Below the pieces are notes generated by a model that worked only from the letters and a program-made list of their open reading frames with translations, had not been told where the DNA came from and ran no database searches. Shown one piece after another: positions 51,376 through 60,421 of a stretch of DNA of 64,000 nucleotides; within the stretch, counting starts at the first letter, position 1, and each line of letters starts with the position of its first letter. The stretch comes from CAZUXY01 sp964624235 (GTDB lineage: Bacteria; Spirochaetota; UBA4802; UBA5368): contig CAZUXY010000006.1 in the NCBI GenBank assembly GCA_964624235.1, forward strand, positions 26,826 to 90,825, in the 5' to 3' direction. A program made the translations under genes and the position numbers.

Positions 51376-51769
51376 ATGGTATACCGCAAGGTAAGAAAAA
51401 TCAATCCTAAAGGCATCCGGTGCGGTCCATATCTGCTGAAATGATTTCCTTCATTCCCCGCCGGCATCATGGCGACCAGCAGTTTTACGCCACCGTCAGA
51501 ATCGCTGGCCAGGCTGTGTTCATAATCCGGTTCGCTGAGCACCGGGTCTCTCTCAGCCACCGGTATACTCTTTCCGTTGCAGATCATGGCGGCCTTCCCG
51601 CGTACTATATAGTACAGTTCCCTGCCGTTTAAATGGCGGTGTGAGCCGATGCCGGTCCCAGGCGGAATGCGCCACAGGTCTATACATCACCAGGACCCCC
51701 GCCGGGTTCATCACGATCGAGCACCCTTCCCCCGAAACAGGTCCCGTGGCCTCCATGGATATTATACAT
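51372..51769 (-). pseudogene. small cupin protein gene, frameshifted
   Basis: On the minus strand, ATG at 51769 opens MYNIHGGHGTCFGGRVLDRD and continues EPGGGPGDV to a TAG. One frame over, the sequence continues as CIDLWRIPPGTGIGSHRHLN, GRELYYIVRGKAAMICNGKS and LLVAMMPAGNEG to a TGA at 51372. The second part has the cupin motif G-x-H-x-H-x3-E and a sugar-isomerase-like barrel pattern. No start codon supports the second frame alone, so a single-base loss near 51685 broke one small cupin gene (or is a sequence error). It overlaps the CULT start by 4 nt. Confidence 0.6.
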
Positions 51770-52041
51770 CACATTCCGCGAAAAGGGATCAAAGGATATA
51801 TGTTTCATGGCGGTTACTGTTATTGTGTATTTCAGGGTTTATCACCCATACCAGGGGTGACGGAGGTTAAACTACCACATCCCTTCAGAAAGCACCTGTT
51901 CGGCACCAGGGCCGTTACTCATAGTGAGAGGGGATCGGTTTTTATAAACTTCGCGCAGGCCGGGTTTCCTGTTGAAAGGATCTCCCCGTCCCTTTCCCCT
52001 TATCCCCTGCGCCGGCCATGTGGGTAAAATGTCACATCCCG

Positions 52042-52467
52042 CTACAGGTTTTTGGTTTCAAGAACACCACAGCGCTCGTTGACCTTATTCATCAGGGTAT
52101 CCTTGTTCACTATATACCGCGTGAGGTTACCCGTTCCTATTTCTCCAAGCTCATCATAGGCCTTAACGTCAAAGGTCAGTTTCATGTTTTCCACCGACGC
52201 CAGCTTCGCTTCAACGGTGACCGTCATTCCTTCAACGGTCGGATTTCCATGCGATACATTCACTGACCTCCCCACGGTTATGTACCCGTCGGGGAGCTGG
52301 GGATCGACGGCGTTTACCGCCGCTTCTATCATAAGCGCCGTAAGCGTGGGCGTCGCCAGCAGGTTCGTCAGCTTGCCGCTGCCGAAATTGAGTGCCGTGT
52401 CCTCTCTGGTAATAAGCTTTTGCACTGCCTTGGTAAGCCCTGGTTGGAAGTTCGGAATCGCAGCCAT
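52042..52467 (-). CDS. FlK-like thioesterase family protein (hotdog)
   Basis: The protein is 141 aa. It has LLATPTLTALMIEAAVNAVDPQLPDGYITVGRSVNVSHGNPTVEG, which matches the fluoroacetyl-CoA thioesterase FlK/DUF442-like hotdog group, where a T/S, E and H triad hydrolyses acyl-CoA. Thr, Glu48 (IEAA) and His (VSHG) are present in positions consistent with this. It probably hydrolyses or buffers a small acyl-CoA. AAGGAGGTGCTCT precedes the ATG. The 270 bp to its left contain no gene I can support beyond the cupin remnant. Confidence 0.8.
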   Translation of the reverse strand: MAAIPNFQPGLTKAVQKLITREDTALNFGSGKLTNLLATPTLTALMIEAAVNAVDPQLPDGYITVGRSVNVSHGNPTVEGMTVTVEAKLASVENMKLTFDVKAYDELGEIGTGNLTRYIVNKDTLMNKVNERCGVLETKNL

Positions 52468-52801
52468 AGAGCACCTCCTTTATTTTTTTGCGGACGTGAA
52501 TAAATAATGCGACGGAGGTATGCCTGCAATAAGCCATGCGGCGCATGACTGCTGCCTGCATAGCTCCGGGGAAGAACCCCCCCCTACTTAATGTAGATAT
52601 AAACCCGGTCCTCTGTCAATGACAAAGACCCGTTGTTTGTAACAGCTGAAATGTTTTTTCAAATAATTTGATTGAATTTCAGGACTTACAGTTAAAATCT
52701 TTAACTGCATTAAAATCGGGCCGTTATTTCAAACCGGCGGATCAGCCGTTCGTACGCGGGAGCGTGTGTACATATTAACACATATCTGCAGGAGCACAAC
52801 C
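52468..52801. other. intergenic region, divergent thioesterase / sirtuin
   Basis: AT-rich, with no supportable gene. It contains a small CATGC-GGC-GCATG hairpin around 52535-52547, a repeated TGCCTGCA motif and the sirtuin RBS (CAGGAGC near 52788). No clear -35/-10 pair could be assigned. Confidence 0.35.
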
Positions 52802-53506
52802 ATGAAACCATTAAATATGAACGATTATAATCATATTGTCTTTTTCACCGGCGCCGGCATGTCGGCTGAAAGCGGCGTTCCCACTTACCGCGGCCGCGGT
52901 GGGATATGGCACCGGTATAACTACGAGGAGTACGCCTGTCAGGACGCCTTTGACCGCGATCCCGAAAAGGTACTGATGTTTCATGAGTTAAGAAGAAAAT
53001 CCGTTCTTGAATGCAATCCTCATCAGGGCCACTTTACCATCGCCGAAATGGAAAAAAAACACCCCGGTGTAGCCATCGTTACCCAGAATATAGACGGTAT
53101 GCACCAGCGCGCCGGGAGCATCAGCGTAACCGAACTCCACGGCAGCCTGTGGCGGCTCCGCTGTCCCGGCCACGGCATCAGCACCGACATCGGCGAAACC
53201 TACAAGGCTTACCGCTGCGGACTGTGCGGAAGCTGGCTGCGCCCCGATATCATATGGTTTGGTGACTCGCTGGACGGGAATACGGTTTCAACGGCGGAAC
53301 AGCTCATCGGCCGATGCGACCTGTTTATAAGCATAGGCACTTCGGGCGTGGTATGGCCCGCCGCCGGGTTCCCTTCCATGGCGAAAAAGCGGGGGGCATA
53401 CTGCGTTGAAATAAATCCCGAACCCACCGGCATGTCTGAACTTTACGATGAGGTGTATCGTGATACCGCCGGCAACGTGCTGCCGAAACTCTGTTCGGCC
53501 GAATAA
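52802..53506 (+). CDS. sirtuin, class III-like NAD-dependent protein deacylase
   Basis: The protein is 234 aa from the ATG at 52802 (GGAG about 9 nt upstream). It has FFTGAGMSAESGVPTYRG (14-31), VTQNIDGMH (93-101), catalytic His H113 in ELHG, and Zn region C121...C139-x2-C142, where the first CxxC is reduced to C-P-G-H as in CobB-type enzymes. Class III sirtuins use a Tyr-x2-Arg pair for malonyl/succinyl groups; here it is His61-x2-Arg64 (FHELRRK). The acyl specificity may differ. It could remove acyl groups put on lysines by the reactive acyl-CoAs made nearby. Confidence 0.9.
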   Translation: MKPLNMNDYNHIVFFTGAGMSAESGVPTYRGRGGIWHRYNYEEYACQDAFDRDPEKVLMFHELRRKSVLECNPHQGHFTIAEMEKKHPGVAIVTQNIDGMHQRAGSISVTELHGSLWRLRCPGHGISTDIGETYKAYRCGLCGSWLRPDIIWFGDSLDGNTVSTAEQLIGRCDLFISIGTSGVVWPAAGFPSMAKKRGAYCVEINPEPTGMSELYDEVYRDTAGNVLPKLCSAE

Positions 53507-53675
53507 TATGCGGGCCCATCGGTTCAGCCGCCATGCTGGTGCGCAAATAGATGCGGTACGCACAGGAAGAAACTCCAAAAAGCGCAAGTGCTCGCGCGGA
53601 GATTCCCCTGCGCCTTCTGCCGGGAACGCCCGGTATGCCACGGCGGGTCACGAGCAGGGGGTAGCGGTCAACGGG

Positions 53676-54671
53676 TCACACCTTGATCTCTTTCCCCGCT
53701 TTGATCACGTCAAAGCGCCCGCCGAAGGCCTGCCGGAACCTTTCCAGGCTCCAGTCGGAGCTGTCGTGCGGGGAAAGCCGCACCAGCGAGGGGCCTGCTT
53801 CCTTAAGCGCCGCGATCGCCGCGTCTACGTCTTTTACGCTGATACCCTTCCACGGCGGGGCGTCTGAACCGACGAGGTGCTGTACATTCAACGGTCCTAG
53901 CTTTATACGACCCCCGTTTACCGGAAAGTGCAGGCCGCCGATAACACCATAGATGGGCTCGCTGAAAAGCATTTTCGCCCGTTCCAGAATGCGTTCGATG
54001 GTCTGGTGACCGCACCCTATAATGAGGACGATTCCTTTGCCCCTGACATTCACCGCGATGTTCTGCTCCCTGGTCATCCCCATAAGGAACAGATAACGGG
54101 GTATGATCCCCATGCTGACGATGCCGGGCCTGATAACCGCAGGCGCCGATTCGACCTTTACCTCGGGGCCCGGGTTGAATTCTGATGGGGAGAGTTGTTC
54201 GGGCGCATAGACGGTAACCCTGCCGATATTCACCTTCCCATGTGACAGACTGAAGGTTCTGTCTTTCTGCTCTTTCATGCCCCCCAGGTGATCCAGGTGC
54301 GCATGACTGATATAGAGCACATCGATATCGCCGGGATTAATACCGAGCTTTTCCATATTATGCAAAAGAGGGGACGGGTGTTCCTTCTTTTTATTATAGC
54401 CCACATCCATCAATATAGTGGTGTCGTCGGCCTTTATCAGATAGGCGACGCCGGGTTCGGTCTTTAAATCCTCCCGGTCCGCGTAATAATCCACCAGGGG
54501 GAGTACGGTAAGGTTTTTCACCGAACCCGCGGTGCCCATTTTACTAAACTCCATGCCGCGAAGCTCCACCAGGGCCGCGGCCTTTCCTTTATTAACGTCC
54601 GCCGTTTTTCGTACAAGGAAAAGCGCTATCAGCGCGATTATCGCAAGGAGAACAATCAGTACAGTCTGCAT
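53676..54671 (-). CDS. membrane-anchored metallo-beta-lactamase-fold hydrolase
   Basis: The protein is 331 aa. An N-terminal TM helix (residues about 3-20, VLIVLLAIIALIALFLV) is followed by an MBL domain with H123-x-H125-x-D127-H128 (ISHAHLDHLGG), a further IIGCGHQTIERILERA block and GVIGGLHF. This pattern matches the dihydropteroate-type/RFAP-synthase-like MBL subgroup (MptN-like names in databases), but that activity is not established for bacterial members. The catalytic domain may face the periplasm, if the N-terminus is a signal anchor. Monocistronic as far as can be seen. Confidence 0.84.
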   Translation of the reverse strand: MQTVLIVLLAIIALIALFLVRKTADVNKGKAAALVELRGMEFSKMGTAGSVKNLTVLPLVDYYADREDLKTEPGVAYLIKADDTTILMDVGYNKKKEHPSPLLHNMEKLGINPGDIDVLYISHAHLDHLGGMKEQKDRTFSLSHGKVNIGRVTVYAPEQLSPSEFNPGPEVKVESAPAVIRPGIVSMGIIPRYLFLMGMTREQNIAVNVRGKGIVLIIGCGHQTIERILERAKMLFSEPIYGVIGGLHFPVNGGRIKLGPLNVQHLVGSDAPPWKGISVKDVDAAIAALKEAGPSLVRLSPHDSSDWSLERFRQAFGGRFDVIKAGKEIKV

Positions 54672-54752
54672 AACCTCACCTCCGAAAATGTTTAATAAAA
54701 TGTATATCTTTGCCGCGACAGCCGCAAGCAGTTTAAGGTATACCCTACCGGT

Positions 54753-56168
54753 TTATTTCGCGTGCATCTGCATATAGTTCAGGTACTGTACTATTTTCCT
54801 GGCCGCCCTGGCGGCCCTGGCCGCAGAGGTGAAAACCGGAATCCCTTTCTCATGAAGTTTGGTGATGAATTTTGACCGGATCTCTTCTACGTCGGGCCGG
54901 TTATATACCACCTGAGGGATCACCATGATGACCGGCTTGGTCAGCTTCGAGAGCCCTGCCACTATCAGGTCGACACTGGCGTCCCATAGTTCTTTTACCA
55001 TGAAGCGGACGATCTCAGGGTACTGGCACACCAGTAGTATATCGATATCGGGGTCCTCCGCGGCGCGTAGTGCGGACTGCACGAAAGTGTCGGGGAAAAA
55101 ACCGAACATTCCCAGGTCGATGGGATTGCGGGTGGAGGTGTTGACCCGGGAAAGGTCCCTGCCGATGAGTTCCTGCACCTCTGCCGAGAGTTCGGGCACC
55201 GAAAGGCCGTTAAGGCTCACCGCGTCGGTAAGTTCCACCGAGCTGCCCCCTCCGGCGACGAGTATGCAGGTATTGAGTCCCCGGGGCTGGAAACCAAGGC
55301 GCAGGGCCGTGATGATGTCGGACATTTCGTCCTGGGTTTCGGCGTTGATGACCCCCAGCTGTCCCATTATGGAATCCCATATCTTCACCGGGATGGCAAG
55401 AGCCCCGGTATGGCTCCGGGTGGCCCGTGCGCCCTCCTCGGAGCGTCCCCCCTTCCATATGACCAGGGGTTTTTTCTTTTCGAGAATGGCGTAACGGGCG
55501 AGCTTCTTGAACCGGTCGCCGTCTTTGATGTCCTCAACGTATCCGCAGATATACCTGATCCGTTCATCCCCGGCGAAGTACTCGAGGAAATCCTCTATGC
55601 GCAGGTCGGCCTGGTTACCCACGCTGATCACCTTATTGAACCTGAGCCCCAGCGAGAGTCCCCTGATGAGGAAGTTCAGCGCATGGCCCCCCGACTGGGA
55701 AAAGAACCCCACGTCGCCGGGATCATCGGTCTTCATGGGGGGATAGTACACCAGTCCCTTTTCGGGACAGTGCGCACCGACGCAGTTGGGACCTATGATG
55801 CGCGTCCCTCCTTCCCGCGCCGCCTGTATCAGTTTTTCTTCCAGTTCCTGATCCCCGACTTCGGAAAAGCCCGATGTGAACACCAGTACAAACCTGACAC
55901 CGGCCGTCGCGCAGTCTTTCATGACTTCCAGCACCCTGTGGCTGGGAAGCATTATAATCGCGTAATCGATGCGCTCGGGGATTTCGGTCACCCTTGCATA
56001 ACAGCGCAGGCCGTGGATCTCCTTGTGCTTGGGGTTCACCGGGTATAACCGGCCCTGGAAGCATTCGCGCAGGCTGCCGAAGAAACCGGCCCGGTCGCGG
56101 ATTATGTCGGGGGACGCACCGATCACGGCAACACTGTCGGGGTAAAAAAGTTGGTCAAGATTGATCAT
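54753..56168 (-). CDS. ADP-forming acyl-CoA synthetase alpha-type protein (CoA-binding, no ATP-grasp)
   Basis: The protein is 471 aa from the ATG at 56168 (GGAAGG 8 nt upstream). The CoA-binding Rossmann part opens with SVAVIGASPDIIRDRAGFFG; GPNCVGAH, FFSQSGGHA and the catalytic-His region RATRSHTGALAI follow, as in the alpha subunit of ADP-forming acetyl-CoA synthetase and Pat-type acyltransferases. The beta-type ATP-grasp half is absent both within this protein and in the adjacent genes. A partner elsewhere is needed for ATP/ADP coupling; alternatively it is a regulatory or CoA-transferring relative. Confidence 0.86.
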   Translation of the reverse strand: MINLDQLFYPDSVAVIGASPDIIRDRAGFFGSLRECFQGRLYPVNPKHKEIHGLRCYARVTEIPERIDYAIIMLPSHRVLEVMKDCATAGVRFVLVFTSGFSEVGDQELEEKLIQAAREGGTRIIGPNCVGAHCPEKGLVYYPPMKTDDPGDVGFFSQSGGHALNFLIRGLSLGLRFNKVISVGNQADLRIEDFLEYFAGDERIRYICGYVEDIKDGDRFKKLARYAILEKKKPLVIWKGGRSEEGARATRSHTGALAIPVKIWDSIMGQLGVINAETQDEMSDIITALRLGFQPRGLNTCILVAGGGSSVELTDAVSLNGLSVPELSAEVQELIGRDLSRVNTSTRNPIDLGMFGFFPDTFVQSALRAAEDPDIDILLVCQYPEIVRFMVKELWDASVDLIVAGLSKLTKPVIMVIPQVVYNRPDVEEIRSKFITKLHEKGIPVFTSAARAARAARKIVQYLNYMQMHAK

Positions 56169-56320
56169 GGGCAAACCTTCCGAAGATTTATATGTTGACA
56201 TTTTATGCACTTTTATATATGTTTATTGTCCCTGTCAAGCCATAGTCTCCGGAGAGGTAAAAAAACCTGTACCCCTTTCCGCACCGCGGAACGGGAGCGC
56301 ACCGGAATGGAGCGGCTGTG

Positions 56321-56773
56321 ATGATAAACTCGAACCTTTTGGCCCCCTGCGGCATGTACTGTGGTGTATGCGGTATCTATATCGCCCACCGCGACGGCAA
56401 CCAAAAGTTCAAGGAGCGCCTGGCACCGGTATACGGTCTCACTCCCGGTGACCTACACTGCGAAGGGTGCATGGCTGAGCCCGAAAAGGTTATCCACTTC
56501 TGCCGCATCTGCCATATCCGGGAATGCGCCCTAGGGCGGGGTTACACGGGCTGCCACCAGTGCGATGAGTTCCCCTGCACCCATATAGAGAATTTTCCCA
56601 TAGATGTCGGGAAGAGGGTCATTCTGCGCTCGGTTCCGCGGCGCAGGGAATGGGGCGACATGAAATGGGTGACGGAGGAAGAGAAGCGCTACCTATGCCC
56701 CCGCTGCGGGGCGAAACTCTTTCGCGGGGCGAAGCGCTGCCATGAGTGCAAAGAACCGGCGGATGCGGATTAA
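56321..56773 (+). CDS. DUF3795 cysteine-rich protein with C-terminal zinc ribbon
   Basis: The protein is 150 aa. DUF3795 signature: LAPCGMYCGVCGIYIAHRDG, then LHCEGCMAEPE, CRICHIRECALGRGYTGCHQCDEFPCTHIENF. A separate zinc ribbon, LCPRCGAKLFRGAKRCHECKE, ends the protein. The Cys count suggests metal (Zn or Fe-S) binding. The function of DUF3795 is unknown. The GTG-ATG pair makes the ATG at 56321 likely (GGAG 8 nt upstream). Its stop overlaps the convergent chemoreceptor stop by 4 nt. Confidence 0.82.
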   Translation: MINSNLLAPCGMYCGVCGIYIAHRDGNQKFKERLAPVYGLTPGDLHCEGCMAEPEKVIHFCRICHIRECALGRGYTGCHQCDEFPCTHIENFPIDVGKRVILRSVPRRREWGDMKWVTEEEKRYLCPRCGAKLFRGAKRCHECKEPADAD

Positions 56774-59277
56774 GCGTCGTACCGCCGCAGCTTGAAAAAG
56801 TTTATGTGCCGGTAAAGGCCCTCTATCCTGGATCTGATCTCCTCCGCCGACGAGGCAACCTCTTCGGAGCCCGCGGCAACTCCCTGGGTCATGATGCCGA
56901 TATGGTCGATGGCGGCGATCATCCCCGTATTGATGTCTTTCTGCGCCTCGGTCGCGTGGAATATGCTTTCCGACATCTCCTTCACCAGGCGGGTGTCATC
57001 GAACACCATGGCGCAGAAATCCTCCTGCACCCTCGCCTGTTCAACGATCTGCGTGACCATTCCGTCGGTTTCCCTGACATACGCGATAATATCATCCAGG
57101 GCCGAGGACGTGTTCTTGACGCTCTCAACGCCCCGCGCGACATCATGGGCCCCTTTTCTGACAAGGTCCTGTACCTGTTTCGTACGGCGGGCTGTTTCCT
57201 CCGCCAGCTTGCTTATTTCAGAAGCCACTACGGCAAAACCCCTGCCATAGTCCCCGGCCCGGGAGGCCTCGATCGACGCGTTCAGCGACAGCAGGTTCAC
57301 CTGTTCGGAAATATCCTCAATAATATCCACCATTTCCGATATTTCGCCGGTGCTGTCGCGAATAGATTTCATTCCTTCCAGGGTTTCCCGCATGAGCCCG
57401 CTGCCGCGCCGGGCTTCGCCGCTGGTTTTACCTGACAGGTCGAGAGCCTTACGTGAGATCAGGGAAATGTTTTCTGAGATTTCCTTCAACTCTTTCATGG
57501 CCCGGTGGGTTTTCACCGCTGAATCGGACTGCGCGCCCGCATTGTTCGCAATTCGTGAAAAGGAAAGGCTCACCTCCTCGAGAGAAGCGGAAAGTTCCTC
57601 GATGGTGGACGCCTGGTTCTGGGCGCTGCCGGAAAGCTCCTGGCTGGTGCCGGCAAGACTCTCGGACGCGGCCGATAGCTGCCGGCTCGATTCGAGGGCG
57701 ATGTGCAGTATCTCGTGGAGTTTCTCAATCACCTCGTTGAAATAGTACAAGAGCCTCCCGAATTCGTCAGGCACGTAATCGTTCGCCGTCACGGTAAGGT
57801 CGCCGTCGGCGATTTCCCTGAACAGGCCGACCGTATTGCTGATGGGACGGGAAAGCCGCACGGTGAGGAGGCGTACGACAAGCATTACCACCAGGATGAT
57901 AATGAACAGGCCGACCGTAATATTTATAAGTCCACGGTCGATACTCGACACAAAACTGGACTCATTCACCATGCCGATCAGGGAAAACCCCGTTATGGGC
58001 AGTTCATAACGGCACGCGATCTTCCTCTTCCCGTCGAATACGGTTTTATAAAGACGCGTTTCCTTTTCGACGGGTACCGCCGCCGCGGTGCCGCAGGGAA
58101 CCAACCCGTCACCGTTGCGACCCATGGTTTCCGAAAGATTTTCGCCTTTACCTGTATCCTCGCTGTTCCCCGCGCTGTTATAGAGAACCCTCCCTTCCTT
58201 TGAAACGATGAGGAAACTGAGACTGTCGTTCTTCCAGTTGCCGGTCGTCTCGCTGCTGATGAGGCTTATGCCGATGGACGCGCCGATAAGCCCAATGGTT
58301 TTCCCGTCCCGGATAACCGGCACCGCACAGACGATGATATTCCTGCCGGTGGTTTTGCTGACAAGCGGCTCGGAAAACACCACGGCGTTCGACCGCATTA
58401 CCTCCCTGAAGTAGGACCGGTCTGAAAGGTTCGCGGTCCTGCCCTGGCTGCTCACCATCGATCCGTCCCGTGAGGCGACGAAGTAAAGCTCGGTCTGGCC
58501 GAGCCGCTTTTCGTGAAGCGCTTTCAGGTAATAACTGATGCGGGACATATTCATTGACCGCACAACATCGCTGCCGGCGTGGGCGTACAGTTCAACCACC
58601 GACACCCTGAGAGTGTTTTCCATGAGGCGGCGGACCGAAGAGATGGTATTTTCCAGCAGCAGCCGCTCAGACCTTATACAGGCATCGAGGGAGCCCCTGA
58701 AGACCTGCACGCTGACAAGGGAAAGCACCAGCAGCAGCGATGACACCACCGGGATGAAGAACCGGTTGAACAGACTGAGGGAGGCGAACTCGAAGCGGCG
58801 GTGTAATGGAAAAAGGAGCTGCTTGGAGAAATAGTAAAAAAGCATCCCGCAGATTGCCGCGAGAAACAGTCCGATGGCAAGAAAAAAAACCGGTATGGAA
58901 TATGACGGAAATACATCTTTCCACGCGGCGATAACGATAATCTGCACCGGACCGATTACATTGACGATGAACAGATAAATGCCGATATTGCGGGAATAGC
59001 GGTTAATAAACGACTGCGCCGTTTCATCGACCTCACCGGTCAGGGTGTTCACGATCGTTTCGAGAAAGCGTCCCAGCCGACGGTTGTAAATGAGAAAGCC
59101 GGTGATGATCAGCAGCACCACAACCGAACTCGAACCCGCAACAAGCGGCAGAACACTCATAATTTCGCGATACCCGAAAATCAGCAGGGAAAAATAAATG
59201 AGGGGGTCCATTAAAAAAACGACAAGGAATATGATAAACATCAACACAGGGAATTTTTTCAGCTCATATGCTTTCAT
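56770..59277 (-). CDS. methyl-accepting chemotaxis protein (large N-terminal membrane region, Cache-like, HAMP)
   Basis: The protein is 835 aa. Four or more TM segments occupy residues 1-165 (about 10-35, 47-65, 97-117, 127-150), a fifth is near 172-192, then an extracytoplasmic dCache-like sensor (about 193-450, RDGSMVSSQGRTANLSDRSYF is a Cache signature), a TM near 455-475, HAMP (VRLLTVRLSRPISNTVGLFREIADGDLTV) and a full signalling domain with the hairpin GRGFAVVASEISKLAEETARRTKQV. The extra N-terminal membrane domain is unusual for an MCP and may sense a membrane or redox cue. The signal would go to CheA/CheW encoded elsewhere. Ligand unknown. Confidence 0.92.
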   Translation of the reverse strand: MKAYELKKFPVLMFIIFLVVFLMDPLIYFSLLIFGYREIMSVLPLVAGSSSVVVLLIITGFLIYNRRLGRFLETIVNTLTGEVDETAQSFINRYSRNIGIYLFIVNVIGPVQIIVIAAWKDVFPSYSIPVFFLAIGLFLAAICGMLFYYFSKQLLFPLHRRFEFASLSLFNRFFIPVVSSLLLVLSLVSVQVFRGSLDACIRSERLLLENTISSVRRLMENTLRVSVVELYAHAGSDVVRSMNMSRISYYLKALHEKRLGQTELYFVASRDGSMVSSQGRTANLSDRSYFREVMRSNAVVFSEPLVSKTTGRNIIVCAVPVIRDGKTIGLIGASIGISLISSETTGNWKNDSLSFLIVSKEGRVLYNSAGNSEDTGKGENLSETMGRNGDGLVPCGTAAAVPVEKETRLYKTVFDGKRKIACRYELPITGFSLIGMVNESSFVSSIDRGLINITVGLFIIILVVMLVVRLLTVRLSRPISNTVGLFREIADGDLTVTANDYVPDEFGRLLYYFNEVIEKLHEILHIALESSRQLSAASESLAGTSQELSGSAQNQASTIEELSASLEEVSLSFSRIANNAGAQSDSAVKTHRAMKELKEISENISLISRKALDLSGKTSGEARRGSGLMRETLEGMKSIRDSTGEISEMVDIIEDISEQVNLLSLNASIEASRAGDYGRGFAVVASEISKLAEETARRTKQVQDLVRKGAHDVARGVESVKNTSSALDDIIAYVRETDGMVTQIVEQARVQEDFCAMVFDDTRLVKEMSESIFHATEAQKDINTGMIAAIDHIGIMTQGVAAGSEEVASSAEEIRSRIEGLYRHINFFKLRRYDA

Positions 59278-59808
59278 GGTGTTTCCTTTGGAAATATATC
59301 TTTATAGACTCCATCAGCCAAGGGGAGGACGGCCGGTACCTTCATATTGCCGGGAAAACGCTCTGCCTGACACTATACAGAGTTTTACGAACTCAATAAT
59401 GCGAAGAGCCGTAAAAAACCGATAAAGGGGGTAAAGAAGTTAATAATATTTAATCAATTAATAATAATTTTTTACTTTTGAAAAGGACTAAATAGGCAGA
59501 ATCAAACCATCGGCAATTCAATGTTCCCGCCGCGGGAAGAGGCAAATATTTCACCTTTTTTCAATTAATGATGCAAAACTTCAACACGGTGTCTGCTGCG
59601 CGGGGAATCCATGGCTACGGTAAAATTTATCAATATGAAATAAAAAGAGGAAACCGCGAACATGACCGGTAAACGATAGTATCGGCATGGCTGTATCAAA
59701 CCTGCACTGCACCTCGACAGGTTCCTGATTCCTCATTGTACAGAACAGCCCTCTACACTTCATCCATGTCGGTATACCGCTTCCGCAAAAGCGATATATC
59801 GATGGAAT
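59278..59808. other. AT-rich intergenic region between MCP and DUF6530 genes
   Basis: No gene can be supported. Short frames (59581-59763, 59760-59948) lack starts with an RBS and have no recognisable sequence. AT-rich tracts occur at 59440-59480. The MCP promoter must lie at the left end but no clear sigma-70 or FliA element was identified. Confidence 0.35.
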
Positions 59809-60291
59809 TCAGATACGTTCCAGTTCATCCAGCAATCCCGCCAGGACCTTAAACCGTTCACTGATGATCTCATCGTCCTTATGGAGGCACAGGTCGAAAA
59901 GTTCCATATCGCTTTCAATATGTTCGTTTTCAGCGCACACCGCGACATTCATTGCACCGCCCTGCAGGCCTATTCGATCCAGCAGGGGGTATGAGGGATA
60001 CTCCTGTTTCTTGGTATTGTACCGCCCGGCAAAGTACAGTTTGGTTTTACAGATCAGAATCGCCAGGTCGAGTACTCGGTGCAGCGGCATCTCTTCCGAC
60101 TGCCGGGACCATTTTTCCCCGGTATAGCGCCAGATCTTAGCCGATATCTCCACCTTGCCCCGGTCATTCCATTGGGCAAGCCCCAGGGACAATCCCCTGG
60201 CATCGGTATTTCCCGTATAGCGGCCGTCAATGAGGTCATAGTCTTCTGAAACGATTACCGGTTTATGTTTTAGTCCTGTAGGTATATTCAT
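59809..60291 (-). CDS. DUF6530-like protein
   Basis: The protein is 160 aa from the ATG at 60291 (GGAG 6 nt upstream, inside the first codons of a frame opening at 60303). It has LKHKPVIVSEDYDLIDGRYTG, NTDARGLSLGLAQWND, EISAKIWRYTGEKWSRQSEEMPLHRVLDLAILI, a pattern I associate with DUF6530, which has no assigned function. Rich in Trp and acidic residues, with no TM segment. It stands alone, controlled by a promoter with two tandem palindromes (60311-60342). Confidence 0.75.
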   Translation of the reverse strand: MNIPTGLKHKPVIVSEDYDLIDGRYTGNTDARGLSLGLAQWNDRGKVEISAKIWRYTGEKWSRQSEEMPLHRVLDLAILICKTKLYFAGRYNTKKQEYPSYPLLDRIGLQGGAMNVAVCAENEHIESDMELFDLCLHKDDEIISERFKVLAGLLDELERI

Positions 60292-60310
60292 CAGGTGCTC
60301 CATTGCTTAT

Positions 60311-60342
60311 TTAGTAAATTACTAATTTAGTAACATACTAAA
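60311..60342 (-). promoter_or_regulatory. tandem operators TTAGTA-N3-TACTAA (two copies, 16 bp apart)
   Basis: TTAGTAAATTACTAA (60311-60325) and TTTAGTAACATACTAAA (60326-60342) are back-to-back palindromes with the same TTAGTA-N3-TACTAA core, centres 16 bp apart. On the minus strand TTGACG-N17-TATGTT can be drawn, with the -10 inside the second copy. Strong candidate repressor sites; the regulator is not adjacent. Confidence 0.6.
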
Positions 60343-60421
60343 CCTGTAAATCAACGTCAATAATTTTTTTTAGCATTAATACTTACGAATTTACCGGTAC
60401 AACAGTCGGCTCTTATCTTAT

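Noticed and set aside
51641..52027. 128-codon rightward frame in the cupin/thioesterase gap
   Set aside because: Antisense to the frameshifted cupin and without RBS or family pattern.
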